Part shown: piece after piece, positions 9,290-21,746 of the stretch
Layout: each line of letters starts with the position of its first letter
Position numbering within the stretch: position 1 is the first letter of the stretch
Source of the DNA: Apus apus
Taxonomy: Eukaryota > Chordata > Aves > Apodiformes > Apodidae
NCBI RefSeq assembly: GCF_020740795.1
Contig: NC_067286.1
Location: 1,607,990 to 1,671,989, forward strand
DNA: 64,000 nucleotides
Direction of reading: 5' to 3'
The notes under the pieces: generated by a model
Databases searched by the model: none
What the model saw: only the letters and a program-made list of their open reading frames with translations
Told to the model about the DNA's origin: nothing
Program-made: the position numbers and the translations under genes

Positions 9290-11512
9290 TTACCCAAGAG
9301 AAAATAAGGTGCAAAGAGGGGACCCACCTGCCTAGGGAGGTGGCTGCAGAGATGGCTGTTTGAACCTCTGCTGGTGAGGGGAGGGAGGCTGGGGCTGTGG
9401 GGCAAGTGGCTGGGCTGGTGATGTGCCTCCTCTGCCTGGGACTGTGGTAGAAACAGCCCCTGTATCACCTGAGCATCCTCAGGTCTCCTCAAGGCTGATG
9501 CCTTTCCTCAATCCTGGTATGAGGCAACACTGTGCAAAAGGTTCAGAGCAGGCAGATCAGGGGAGTAACCCTGGATGTTGGCCAGGTCTGGACCCTGCAC
9601 GCCAGCTTCTCCCTCTCTTTGACTTGAGGCCAAACCTGGAGGGCTCCAGTGCAGCGTGGCAACCCATGACCCCATCAGAGGCAGGTTTTGTTGCAGCTAC
9701 CTAAGGCTCATCCAGAGAGATCCAACGGAGCAAACACCATGTGCTGGTGGGAGCAGGGAGAGCTCAGGCATGGGAAGAGAGTGGGTCAGCAAGGGCTGAA
9801 GATGCTAAGCCCTGCAGGCAGCCCAAGGGAAACGCCCTGTTCTCTGGACCTAGCCCAATAGACTCTTGCTCTTTTGGTCAACAAATGAGCCTTTGTGGTC
9901 TTTAGGGGATCTGAATCTCTTACCTCCCTCTGTCTCCTCCCCTGACTTAGTTACATTCTCAGCTCCACTGACTGTGTTTACAGGATCTGTGTTTACAGTG
10001 GGGTCACCTGGCACCTGGGATTCCTGCATTGCAGGAATCCCTCCTGCCCAACTGAAAGAAAAGCTGAAGATTTCTTCAACAATAGAAGAGAAAAGTAAAT
10101 CACCATAACAACAGAAGTATTGCTGTTTCTTATAATGGTCTTGGGACATAACTGGGGGAGGATTTGTAGGTTTAAGCAGTATCTCTGGACCTGGCTGGAG
10201 TTCACTTTCTCATGAATGCAGCCCTCATGAAAGCTTTGCTCTGTCATGGGCCAGAAGCAGCCTCAAGAAGCTCTGAACACACAAGTGTAAATGCTCAATG
10301 CAAATGGCACAGGAGGAGTGCCTAAGCCCTGAAGCTTGCTAAGCATAGGATAGATGACTGTTGGAATGGTGAAGATAGTCCTAAGACTTACCTTGGGATG
10401 GCTAGAGGTACAGGTGGAACTGGGGAGCAGGGACAGCATAAACTGCACGACAAAGGATTTGCTTGGACATGACAGATGGAAGATGAATATCCCCAAAGTG
10501 CTAAATGCTCACCTGTAGCTGGATGAATCACACAGGGGCTGATCCTGCTTCCTCTGGAATCACTGGAGAAAATGTTATTCGCCTGCCAAAGAGCAAGCAC
10601 AGCTGTGAACTGCTAGGCTAACAGCTGGAATTAGCTCTTCTAAAATAAGCTTGGCTTTTCTGTCCTTTATAAGCACACATTAAGCTGAAGGTTCTTCCCA
10701 TGCCTTAAATAAAAGATGATTTATCTGGTCCAGTCTCCATTTTCTGTTTTCATGTTCCCCTTAGCTTAGGTTCATTATGCTTTTCCTTCTACTTGGTGCT
10801 GGTTTTGACAATAACATTATTTCCTCTGCTGCACATTGTGCAATGAGTATTCCTAGCTCTTAGATCATTCCTTTTGGTCAGGAACTTCCCATAAAACGAG
10901 TGATGCACATATTGCTGCTCTAATGCAATGGAAGCACTTCCTAAGGAAGCTCTGGAATAGGCATAATGGACTGAGATAACAAGATGTATTTTAAGATGGA
11001 GAAAATCATAATGTCGAATGTCCATGAGATTCACCAAACATTAAAAGCAGAGAACAATAAAAACAAAACAATTAAGTAGGTGTCAATATTCACAGAAAGA
11101 ATCTATAAAAACCAGGAATACCTCTCTGTGAAAAGAGGTGTTTTCCATACTGTTTACCTTCCAAAGTTTCTTTCCATTAATAATTTCCTCTATCCAGAGA
11201 GGATTAGAGGTCATGAGTGTTGTTGGGTGCCCTAAACCTTGGTCCATATCCAGAAGAAGCCGGACTTCATGAGCTCATTCCTCCTTTGGTCAGAGGTGAT
11301 GTAAAGACACCCTCTTTGAGAGATCCACAAATTCCACCCATGGTGCAGCTGGGAAACACTAGACTTCCAAGGGTTTGGTTGTAAATCAGAGAACAGTGGC
11401 AGTGAAAATTGCCAGTGAAAAGCCATTTCGATTGTGGAATTGCTCTGCCTTAGCCCCACAGCAGTCTCCCCACAGTCCCTGGTTCATGCTCAGGCTCCAA
11501 GAGGAAAGATTT
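9290..11512. other. intergenic, no gene seen
   Basis: No gene, RNA or recognisable repeat is seen over about 2.2 kb. Short frames lack family motifs. Confidence 0.5.
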
Positions 11513-11533
11513 TATATATATATATATATATAT
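11513..11533. repeat. (TA)n microsatellite
   Basis: About ten uninterrupted TA dinucleotides followed by a T-rich stretch. Confidence 0.95.
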
Positions 11534-12330
11534 TTTTATAAGAAATAATAACACACCTTAGCTTATTGTTTTCACAGATCTGCTTCCTACCCATTCTGTT
11601 TCTTTGTCTTTTCCTAGAAACCCCTTTGGTCATGGTCTCACTCCTTGTTTTTCCCTCACTCAAAGCTGGGACCTGGGTAGGGACAGACAGTACCAGGAAA
11701 GTAGAGACCTACTGCCTTTCGCTTTTTAATGGGTGGGAGAGAAAAGGGAGAAATGAGGAGAGAAACACTGATAGGGAAAGCTTTCAAATGAGTCCTTTCC
11801 TCTGACAGAGAGAGGTTTGAGGTACAGGGTTTGCTGTATTACGGCAGACCCTCAGAACATGACAGAAGTCCTCAGTTCCCTGGTGGAGAAATGTGTCCCT
11901 ACTTGCCCTTCACACAGGAGATCCCTTACCAGCTACAGCTCATGGGCAAAACGGGAAAATCAATCTAATGGCAACTACATCAGATTTGAGTAGTGACAGA
12001 CAATTAAAATATAACCTTCCCCCCTGCGTCTCAGCTTAGCCTCACTCCTCACTCACAAGAGCCTCACTCACAAGAAGCACAGGGGCGTTTGAGGGTTGTT
12101 ACAGCCCGTACACCGTGTTTTCTCCCTGGTGCTCCTTCCCTCTCCCACATCTTCCCTGCTCCAGCATGAGTTCTCCTCAGGCAGCAGTTCCTCTCAGGCA
12201 ACACCCACCTGTTCAGGTGCAGCACAGCCCGTGGAGGAGCAGGACCCTGCCTTCCTTTTCTCAACCTTCACTTCTCTCTCTGCTGTTTCTCATTCTTTTC
12301 CCCCCTCTCCCTCTTTGCTGTTTCCTGCCC
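11534..12330. other. intergenic, no gene seen
   Basis: No gene is recognised. The last 100 bp before the minisatellite is pyrimidine-rich. Confidence 0.5.
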
Positions 12331-13302
12331 GTTTTCACACAGGTTTTCACAGGTGTTTTCACACATGTCTTCACAGGTGTTTTCACACATGTCTTCACAG
12401 GTGTTTTCACACAGGTTTTCATGGATGTTTTCACAAAGGTTTTCACAGGTGTTTTCACACAGGTTTTCACAGGTGTTTTCACACAGGTTTTCACACAGGT
12501 TTTCACAGGTGTTTTCACACAGGTTTTCACAGAGGTTTTCACACATGTTTTCACACAGGTTTTCACAGGTGTTTTCACACATGTTTTCACAGAGGTTTTC
12601 ACAGGTGTTTTCACACAGGTTTTCACAGGTCTTTTCACACAAGTTTTCACACAGGTTTTCACAGGTGTTTTCACACACATTTTCACACACATATTCACAC
12701 AGGTTTTCACAGGTGTTTTCACACAGGTTTTCACAGAGGTTTTCACAGATTTTTTCACAGGTGTTTTCACACAGGTTTTCACAGGTGTTTTCACAGGTTT
12801 TCACAAGTGTTTTCACACACAGGTTTTCACAGGTGTTTTCACAGGTGTTTTCACACAGGTTTTCACACAGGTTTTCACAGATTTTTTCACAGGTGTTTTC
12901 ACACAGGTTTTCACACAGGTTTTCACAGGTGTTCTCACAGGTGTTTTCACACAGGTTTTCACACAGGTTTTCACAGATTTTTTTCACAGGTGTTTTCACA
13001 CAGGTTTTCACAGGTGTTTTCACACAGGTTTTCACACAGGTTTTCACAGATTTTTTCACAGGTGTCTTCACACAGGTTTTCACAGGTGTTCTCACAGGTG
13101 TTTTCACAGGTGTTTTCACACAGGTTTTCACACAGGTTTTCACAGATTTTTTCACAGGTGTTTTCACACAGGTTTTCACACATGTTTTCACACAGGTTTG
13201 CACAGATTTTTTCACAGGTGTCTTCACACAGGTTTTCACAGGTGTTCTCACAGGTGTTCTCACACAGGTTTTCACACAGGTTTTCCCAGGTGTTCTCACA
13301 GG
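12331..13302. repeat. 12-bp minisatellite, about 81 units
   Basis: A 972-bp tandem array of 12-mers. The main variants are GTTTTCACACAG and GTTTTCACAGGT, with minor ones carrying ATG, GAGG or CTC changes. A variant unit with GATTTTTTCACA recurs near 12746, 12878, 12974, 13048, 13141 and 13201, giving a higher-order pattern in the distal half. Because 12 is a multiple of three and the units lack stops, all three forward frames and some reverse frames stay open. The hypothetical VFTQ- or KTCV-type proteins are a by-product of this. Confidence 0.97.
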
Positions 13303-13640
13303 CGTTCGCGCAGCCGCCCTCACACGCTCCCCGGCAGGGCCCGGCCGTTGCCGCCACGGAACCGGCGGGAAAAGGCGGGAACCGGCTGCGCCGGGCAGGG
13401 CAGGCTCTCAGCTCCCGTCCCAGCCAGCAGCTTGAACCAGACACCCAGCACATGCGGCAGACACGTCGGTTTTCTACATTCAGGGTATCCGTGGAGTCCC
13501 CTGCTCCACTCGCTGTCCCGGGGCCGCGCGGACCCTGCGGGAGGGAGCGGAGCAGACGCGACGCCGACTTCGAGAAGCTCCCGAGGTCCTGGTCCGGAAG
13601 GAAGGAAGGGCGGCCAGCTTCTTGAGGTGATTTGCACACA
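13303..13640. other. GC- and CpG-rich block beside the minisatellite
   Basis: CpG density rises sharply right after the array (GCGTTCGCGCAGCCGCC, then several CGG and GCGC motifs). It could be a CpG-island promoter or GC-biased DNA next to an unstable array. No exon, start codon in good context, or splice site was recognised. Confidence 0.5.
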
Positions 13641-15964
13641 CGGTAAACTGAAGCATTATTGTTAATTTTTTACATTCCTCCCTTCTTACCCTTCCCTCTG
13701 CGCCGAGGGTCAGGCAGATCCCTGCGTGCTCCTTCTCTGCTCGTGGCCAAGAGCCCAGCTAGGCCGTGTCCCTGTTGTTAGGTACCATTGCCCTTTGTCT
13801 GCTTTCTGTTCTGCTCTTCCTCTTTCCTTTCATGTTATTGAAAAGCCTGAGGTCTCCAGCCACCCCTCGCTGCCTTGCTGGTGCTGGGCTGCAGCCCCGC
13901 ACACCTGCCTCCCCTTGCCGGGCAATGCAACCAGCTGCTTCTCCTTTCAAGACGGTGAAATCAACCCTGCTGCAAAGTTACGTGCAGCAGCAGCTGCCCA
14001 TCAGCCCTGAGGGGAAGTGGCATTTTTATCGTGAATCATTTCCATCTTCGATCCAGCGTTGAGTCCACACAGCGTTGTCCAGTCGTTGTGTGGAGCAACC
14101 CCCTTTGACAATGAAGATAATCATGTATACTTATACCAGATTTCCTGATTTGTTTATGTTTGCTCCTGATTTTTCCTCTATCTTTCCCTCTCCATTAGCA
14201 TTTAAAATACACACAGAGCAGTATCAGATAGGAGAGATCGATGTTCTTATCACTACCTTCCTGCCTGATGCTTTCCTCAGTGCATGTATCAAACCCACCA
14301 GATTTTCAGCTGGTCTCCATATGTTGCACGCAGGGGTTTTCTTTCTGCAAAGAGCAGCAGCCTATTTATTATTATTATTATCTTTTAATCTACTGCCCTG
14401 CAAGGAATAACCCAAGAGGGTCAAGGGGTTTGTTGTCCTATTGGAGAGCCTCTGAAGAGTAAAACAAAGTTTGAATGTAGGAGACAGCTGCTGCGGAAAG
14501 GTGGTTGGTTAAGCTCAGAGAAACCATCCCCAGATGTATTCAACCTGAAGTTTGCTAAGTTTAGATAGTCTGAAATAATGAAAATCACATCTTCCTACCA
14601 CAAATGCTTCACTTCTCTCTTTAGCTCATCTTCTTGACAAAGGTACATTTTCTGTTTGGATACCATAACATTTTCTGCCTTGTTGTCTAAATCTTCCAAA
14701 TTCCTGTCCTATTCACTGCCAGGGGAGATATAGTGGCACTTCACTAAGCTGAAAAGAAAAAGCAGAATAATAATATCTGTACTTCGAAGTTTGAGGTATT
14801 TTTGACATCTCAAATAATATTAGCATTTTAATGCTAATCTCAGATGACATCTGTTCTCTTAGGGGAAAAAAACAAACAAACAGTGAATGGCATATTGAAG
14901 TACATTGAGGATTAAGTGTGACACGGCAGGTGCCATGTAGTGTTCAAGAGCCCATGCAACAGCCCTGGCCCAGTGTTTTCCTTGGCTGAATTCCACGAAT
15001 AAACCCCACTGGAATGTCTACAAGCAGTCATCCTTACTGAAGGGATGTGTCACACTATTTGAGATGTACTCACTCGGGAGGCATCCCCAGTTGCCTGGGC
15101 TGGGGGTGAAAGAGGGAGAAAAGACCCCTGTGTTGCTGTGCAAGTGCTTTTTAAGGTGTATGAAAGGACTAAAACCAAAGATAAGTGAATTTTGCCATAA
15201 ATGTACATGGAGGAAGGATAATGTCCTTGACCAGCACTATTACTGTCTGTGTTCTCCAACATATTGTGGCTCCCTCTGTGATTCCCCAAAAGATGTTCTA
15301 GATTTGTTCTGGTCAGGGCTTCATGATTCCCCCACAGGGATTCAGAGCAGATGCCAGGATAGCAGGTCTGAAAAATCCAGGTTTCACCTGCAGCCAGGCA
15401 GCAGTTTTTGCTGCCAAGCTCTGCAGAGACTCCTCTGCTATGCAGTTCTGTGCAGTGCCTGCCTTCCTCAGCTGCTTCTGAAGCTCTTCTGCACCACCAC
15501 CTCCCCCAGAAGCTCATCCCTTCATTCATTTTTTTTATCCCCACAAAAATCAAGCCCCCATCTTTGTGTCCCTCTCTCTTTTTATTTTTTTTTTATTTTT
15601 TTTATTTTATTTATTTTTTAAGAGAAAGCTTTCAGTTTGTGGCTGGGGTGGTTTTGGGGAAATTACCTCCCCTGCCAGGATTCCATTGCTGGCAATGCTC
15701 TGGGACATTGCTTGCACTGGGGCCAAATGCTCTTAATGCTGGTGAGGTATACATGAGTAAGTAGTAGAGATTGTATGAAGTTCTCAGAGGAATGGTATTC
15801 TATTTATTTTTGTCATTCTTGGAAAATCAAACTTGGTTTAGATTGGATTAGTTGGAGAGACAGTATCCCTGTCCCCAGTGTTTCCTGCAAAATTCACTTC
15901 CTGTGTGATGCCTTCCCCTAAATCCTGCCAAGACCCCAAGAAGACCCCATGACTATTCTGTGGT
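13641..15964. other. intergenic, simple repeats only
   Basis: No gene is recognised. It holds a short (ATT)n run at about 14365-14380 and a T-rich tract at about 15568-15621. Confidence 0.5.
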
Positions 15965-16086
15965 TGGATGGCCAGGTTGGATGAGGCTTGTGCAGCCTGC
16001 TCTAGTGGGAGGTGTTCTTGTTCATAGCAGGGAGGTTGGAACCTGATGATCTTTAAGGTCCCTTCCAACCTTCACCATTCTATGAC
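15965..16086 (+). mobile_element. CR1 LINE, 3' end
   Basis: Sense-orientation CR1 3' terminus: CAGGTTGGATGAGGCTTGTG, then GGGAGGTGTTC, then GGTCCCTTCCAACC and a short ATTCTATGA tail. It is strongly 5' truncated. Confidence 0.85.
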
Positions 16087-19029
16087 TTTAAAAGGAAAAT
16101 GGCTTGTCCAACATGCGTGGGGTGAGTGAGACAGATCAGGCCTTCAACCCCTGAGTGCCAGGTGTCAGTAATCCTTTCTAGACAGGATCAGCCCTTACTT
16201 TCCACCCAAGAGTGCTTCTGAGCCTTGTTTCTTTTAAAGTATATGTAAAAAGGTGCCTATTTCTTTCTCCTACTGATGGGTGGAACCTCTCTAAACTGCA
16301 CAGGGCTCTTACAGCTCCCTGATGACTCATTGCTCACCTCTGATCCTGGAGAAAGAAAATCTTCTAAAAGGCTGAGCTGAAAGGGACTTCGGATGGATCA
16401 TAAAGACAGCAATTTAGTCACAGCAATTAACAGAAATACTGCAGACAGGAAATGAACTTGCTGTGTGCCACGTGTAAAATGGACAGGAAGAAAAAGGTCT
16501 GTTAACAGTGTGGCTGTGAAGTTTTGAAATGGGCAGGTGTTGACTCCAGGGGAACAAGTGTCCCTCAGTCTTCAGGTGGCACACTGTGAAGAAACGAGGG
16601 TCTTTCTCCACCTCTGCAAGCAGGAGTTGCCTTTGAGCAGACCTGATCCAGACTTTGTGATGTTGTGATCACCTGGCTTTGCCACCTCTCTTAATTCAAA
16701 CTAAACAGAGCTTGGGATCAGACTAAGCCCTTTATCTACAGCTTCTTCCCTATGGACACTTGCTTTGACCTGCTGTCTTTTGCTGGCCTGGGTAGGAATG
16801 GGTGACTGGTTTTGGCAGTTAAGCTTTTAAAGCACAAGCCTGTAGGCCCTAATGTGGGGTTTCTCTCACCTGTCTGGGGTGTCAGCAGCAAGGCCTGCCC
16901 CAGCCTGTGTGCACCACGGTACGTCCTCTGCTCTTCTTTCTGCCTGATCCCAAGTTGATCTGTGGGTTCTAAGATACCACTTGGCTCTGAGCTGGTGCAA
17001 CATGTAAATAGTGTAAACTGTAGCTGGCTGCAGGTGCTTGGCCCTCCTTCTGCCCCCAGTTAGCTGATCTGGACTCTCCAGTTCCAAAGAGGACATCACC
17101 TGTCGTTCCTATCTGCTGGCCCTTCCTTCCTGTGGTGTGAAGCCACATCTCCATGAAAGGCGCAAGAGAATGAGTTTGGCAGCTGATGCTAGGGAGGGGC
17201 TGCAAGGGGAAGGCTGCTGCTTTGAGGTATGTGTGAGGTAGGCTGGTGTGATGGAGAGAAGGGGCGTGGTTGTTGTAGAAGCTCTTGGAATGGAGAATGA
17301 GGTGGCTGCTTGAAGGCGGTAACTACTGGGGGATGGAGGCTGGGGAAAAGGAACCAAGTCGAGGCACTGGAGTGTCTTTCACTCTGCTGGATGTGGTGAA
17401 TAACGGACTGTTCTGGAGCATCCATGTGCCCATACACATCCCTTCCTCCAGGCCTTAACTGCAGCACAGAAATTCCAGCAGTTAGTGTGTGTGCCTTCTG
17501 CTGGAATCAATGAGAAAACAAAGATTATTTTGGACTCTGGTGTGTAGGGACTCCTCAGAGGAGTGGGGTGAGGTTTGCTGTCCTTGGGGAGCAGGTGACA
17601 CCACCCCTCACAGGCACCTCATGCTGCTGGCACGTGGGCACACTCCACACTTCTGGCCTGGGCTGCCTGTCTCCTTGCAGGGAAGCAGATTGTCCCCAGG
17701 GAAGCAGAAATGTGGGCTCTCTTCAGGGTGCTGGTGGCCCCTGAGGAATATACCCTTCTCATGCATGGCTGCAGATCTTCTGGGTGGCCTGCTATCCCTC
17801 CAGAGAGATACCAAGCCATTCAGAGGGCAAATTTAGTTAAGATGCTGAAGAGATTCTCCCTGGCAGGCTGGGTTGACTCTCTTGGCATTAGTTCAGCATG
17901 AAAAAGCCTGCAAATGATCCCCATCTCCTTGCAGATCCTATCACTGACCTCTTTTGGGCCACAGGAGGTAGGTTCTGTATATTTTTATCAATCAATGGCT
18001 TCCTCCCAGCACAACAAAGTTTTTTAAACACCATTTGTGCTCCTCTTAAAAAAAAAAAAGAAAAGGCTTTTGACCTTTTTAATAATAACTGAAATGTATC
18101 AGTTCTCCCAATGATAAAATCATTACAGGTATTGAAAGGAGAATATTTATAACATATTTTTTGATAAATGGATGCTCTTTTTCCCTCAGCAGTATAAGTT
18201 AGAAGAAAAAAAACCCCACCTAACTTAAAATAATTGATGACATAGACCTAATCTGAATCAACTTTGCAAAATAAGAGCATTAAAAATTAAAGAGTGGCAG
18301 AACTGGGACTCAAATTTCAGCTTTCAGGAACTGTCAACAGGAAGCAAAAAAGCAACTATAGACATTAGGGTGAATGAGTATTTTTCTTTTAAGAGGTGCT
18401 TTTCAAAATTAATAAAAAAGAGAAACAGCCAAAAGATCATAGACAGTAGAAGAATACAGCTTCCCTTCAGGAAATGATGTGCAGGTGGAGGCATTAAGAG
18501 GAAATCTGGGAGGTTTCACAGTGAAAATGACCTGTGTTGCCTTTTTCCATCAATGTAGATAAGAAGTGTCACATGGCCTGACAGCACAGCACTTCAAATA
18601 ATCCCATCTTGTATCTCAAGGGTCTAGTGAACTTGTTGCAATTTGTGGTATATATTTACCTTTCTTCTGTTCCCTATTTTTTTCCCTACCCTTGAATTTA
18701 TTTCTGTTGGTAGAGGAGATTTTAGAAGCTGTGAGTTCTTGTCTGTCCTTCATGGAAGACACAACAACCCAATAGTTGGAGGCAGATACTGTGTCCTGGG
18801 CTGGAGGAAGCTAAAATACTATGCAACTCCAGCCCTGTATTTCTTTGAAATACATGAAAAAGGAGCGTGTAACTCAGTCCATAAAGTTGTCAGCCCATCT
18901 ATGGGATGGAAACCTCCAGAGTGAATAGAAGAAAGAGACTTGTGGGGCATGAATCGTTGAACTATGTGAAATGCTGACAGCAGGAAGCAAAGCAGCGTGC
19001 ACTCTGTGAGCCGCAAAAGCTTGTGTCCC
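16087..19029. other. intergenic, no gene seen
   Basis: About 2.9 kb with no recognised gene. A poly(A) run of about 12 at 18048-18059 is simple sequence. Confidence 0.5.
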
Positions 19030-19980
19030 GAGCCGATGCCAGGGGGGGCTATTGGCTGTCAGGATGTTTTCGTGACTTCTCCCCTCCCCAAATTTGGAGG
19101 GGTTGTTGAATAAGACCGAGGGTCACACGTGGCGCTGCCTCTCCCGGAGGAACAGCCGCTGCGGGACCGTATTTTAGGGTGGTAGTTAAGAATACACCCC
19201 CGCCACGCCCGCAACTTGCTGCTGAGAGCAGTGTTTAGTTTCCGAATTAACCGGTTTATTAAGGGTTCACGCAAACTGTGGGATGAGGTTTAGGGAAAAC
19301 GTACCAATGGCAAATGGCTACCGGGGATATATCAGGGAAGAGACGTGTCCTTCAGGGAGGTGATGCAAAAAGTGCTGTGCTCTGAAGGGGTTCTCTCCGA
19401 GAGAGGGTTGTGGATCAAAGGGGAGGGAGGGAGGAGTTGAGCCTGGCAGGGCAGTTAGAGGGAGTGTGTGTGTGTGTCCGTGGGTGGGTGTTCACCCTTC
19501 TGTAGCGTGTGGCTCCTGGGATGCGGCTTCTTCTCCAGCTGGCAGGGCTCGGCAGCAGGTCCGTAGGGGGGCAGCTTCCCAGTAACAGGGGTGACCCCCC
19601 CCAGCAGCAGCAGGAGGAGCGGGCAGGCTCCAACCCCGGGGCAGAGCAGCAGGCAGACCGGGCAGGCAGCTAGGGCAGGATCTCGAAATCCGTGGTTTCG
19701 GGGGGCAGCCCCTCGCGGCTCGGCAGCGATTTGGTTTTCCCAGCAACCGGCAGCAAAACGGGGGGGGGGGTGGGGGGGCTCTGGCCCCGGCCCCGACGGC
19801 TGCGGGAAAGACCCGGTGTTCCCGGGGTCAGAATCCCGGCACTCTCACCCTGAGGGCTCAGGCTGGATCCCCGGGGCAGGCAGGCAGAGCCCCGGCACCA
19901 GGCTCCGCAGCAGGGGGGTGTCCCACGCAGGAATGTCCGAGCAGACCTCAGTCCCACCTGCTGAACTTACTGCCTTTTTA
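19030..19980. other. GC-rich block with G-run; CpG island or old LTR
   Basis: A CpG-enriched block. It includes a TG run (about 19463-19476) and G11-T-G7 at about 19760-19778, which could form a G-quadruplex. On the - strand a GATATATCC element (about 19325) precedes an AATAAA (about 19255-19260) by roughly 65 bp, an arrangement like the U3-R part of an LTR, and CpG-rich sequence follows. No open frame has recognisable similarity. Either a CpG-island promoter or a decayed LTR would fit, and I cannot decide between them. Confidence 0.35.
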
Positions 19981-20429
19981 TATCCCCGTGACACCCCTGT
20001 CCAGTCAGTGTCACTGTCCAGAGCCAACTGGCATCCATGAGTCCCAAGTTAGGGCGGTAACTAGTAAGGGCAATTCATAACTTGTTGCCCATTCTTCCTG
20101 CCTTATATCACACCTACTGTCTTGCTTTCGTTTGTCCTTGAGCAGCAGGCCTGGTTTTGGTCCCTTAGCTGGGTATAATCAGCCTTTGCTGACTTAAAAG
20201 GCATTTTGTTTAGTCTTATGTGGGGAAGAAGAGGAAGAACCGTTTCCCACAGGTTGCATGTGTTCCTGAAATGCAGGTATTTCAAATAAAGTGAGACAGG
20301 GAGAGAATCTCCATCCAGGAGCTTCTTTCAACAGGAGGAGGGCTGGTTTCCATCTCATCTTCAGAGATCTGAGTGAAAAGTGACTGAGAATGTATTAGTT
20401 TGATCTTATTGTGCTCCGAAGGAAAGAGA

Positions 20430-20435
20430 TTTATT
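20430..20435 (-). other. candidate poly(A) signal of the - strand MRGPR
   Basis: AATAAA on the - strand about 340 bp after the stop of the receptor at 20775-21725. It is plausible in distance but unproven. Confidence 0.35.
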
Positions 20436-20774
20436 GAGTGAGCTGCAAATTCTGAGGGGGATTCCTTTGATGGCACGAAAACACCAAGACACTTCCCCTT
20501 ATCAAATTGGAATCATTTAATGGCCACGGAAAAGAAACAGGCACTTTCAATGTGGTCCTAAAACAGGTCACATCAATTCTGTAGTCCAGCTGCTTATCTG
20601 TTTTCACCAACCACAGATGGAGCTTAAATAAGTAAATAAAGGGTAGAGATCTTCACAGCAGATACTGAAGGTTAGGTGAGACAAACCTTCACCAGTACCT
20701 CAGAGTTTTTCAATTCTGTAAACTGTTGTCCCACAGCTCCAGACCAGTGTTACTCTGCTGGGTACTGCAGGGTA

Positions 20775-21725
20775 TTAGGAGGACATAGTTATTGTGTCGC
20801 GGGTTTCTCGTTCATCTTTGTCATCTTCTGAATCTTCAAAGGCCCTCTGGAATGCCAGCCTGAGGGCAAGCTTGATTCTCCGATCCTTGTAGCTCCCCAC
20901 AAGGAAGTAGATGACAGGGTTGAGACTGCTGTTTACACAGGACAGCACAAAACCAATCTCTGGGGAGTAGAGAAATTTGTAGCCCAAGAAGTCCAAGAGG
21001 ATCATGGTGCCCAGAGGCACAGCAAAAATGAGGAAGAAGAGGACAGTGAGCATGATGACAGTGAAGAGCCTGCCTGTTCGGAGGTGCTGGGTGCTGCACT
21101 TGACTCGAAGGAAGAGGATGAGGCTGAAGAGCAGCATGAGGGGCGTGCAGAAGAGGAAGTCCAAGGATCCAATGGTGATGAGCAGGAGGTGGCAGGTCCT
21201 GGCAGAGCGGCGAACGGTGCAGAAAACGTACCCGAGGGTGTTCAGCAGCAGGGAGAGCCCCCAGAGCAGGCTGGAGATGAGGCCAGACAAGTGCTTTGGG
21301 CGGTGGCTTCGGCACCAGATTGGAGAAAGGACAGAGAGGCACCTCTCAATGCTGATGGCAGTCAGGAGATACAAGCCCGTCCCGTACATGAAAAGATCCA
21401 GGAAGAGGAATATCCCAAACTGCACCCCCACGTTGAACTGCATCAGGTACTGCACCGTCTCGACGGCGATGCAGAGGAGGTACCCGAAGTCGGCGGCCGC
21501 CAGGTTCAGGATGTAGACCGTGAAGTGGTTCCTGCGGATGCGGAAGCCAAGGTACCACAGGACCAGCCCGTTCCCCACCATCCCACAGGCAGCACTGATC
21601 AGGCAGAAGCTCTCCATGAACTTGAGGACAGCGTAGGATGGTTCTGCCTTCCCCACAGCCCCACTCTGGTTCATCCCGTGGGCCTGGCTGGCTGCAGTGG
21701 GAAGGAAGGCTGATGGCGTAGTCAT
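20775..21725 (-). CDS. Mas-related GPCR, canonical (MRGPRH-like)
   Basis: This 316-residue MRGPR-family receptor lies on the strand opposite to the other three. Motifs in order are: glycosylation site Asn19, helix 1 MVGNG (49-53), helix 2 LAAAD (75-79), helix 3 end Glu127-Arg128-Cys129 followed by LSVLSPIWCRSHRPKHLSG, and helix 7 NSSLNPVIYF (265-274). The tail is rich in Glu and Asp. All class A switch residues are intact, so it is probably a working receptor. The ATG at 21725 was preferred over a non-ATG upstream opening because a pyrimidine tract and TTGCAG acceptor (intron ends at 21747) lie 21 bp before it, matching the 5'UTR intron typical of the family. It is the best candidate here for a conserved avian MRGPRH-like gene, but orthology is inferred only from general resemblance. 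Confidence 0.92.
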   Translation of the reverse strand: MTTPSAFLPTAASQAHGMNQSGAVGKAEPSYAVLKFMESFCLISAACGMVGNGLVLWYLGFRIRRNHFTVYILNLAAADFGYLLCIAVETVQYLMQFNVGVQFGIFLFLDLFMYGTGLYLLTAISIERCLSVLSPIWCRSHRPKHLSGLISSLLWGLSLLLNTLGYVFCTVRRSARTCHLLLITIGSLDFLFCTPLMLLFSLILFLRVKCSTQHLRTGRLFTVIMLTVLFFLIFAVPLGTMILLDFLGYKFLYSPEIGFVLSCVNSSLNPVIYFLVGSYKDRRIKLALRLAFQRAFEDSEDDKDERETRDTITMSS

Positions 21726-21746
21726 GACAAGTGATTTCAGACAGAC

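Noticed and set aside
12096-13665. Open frames of more than 350 codons on both strands over the tandem array
   Set aside because: They result from a stop-free 12-bp unit repeated in phase. No non-repetitive domain or conserved start supports a protein.
19591-20040. 149-codon + strand frame in the GC-rich block
   Set aside because: GC-rich DNA has few stops. The product is low-complexity with no recognisable domain.
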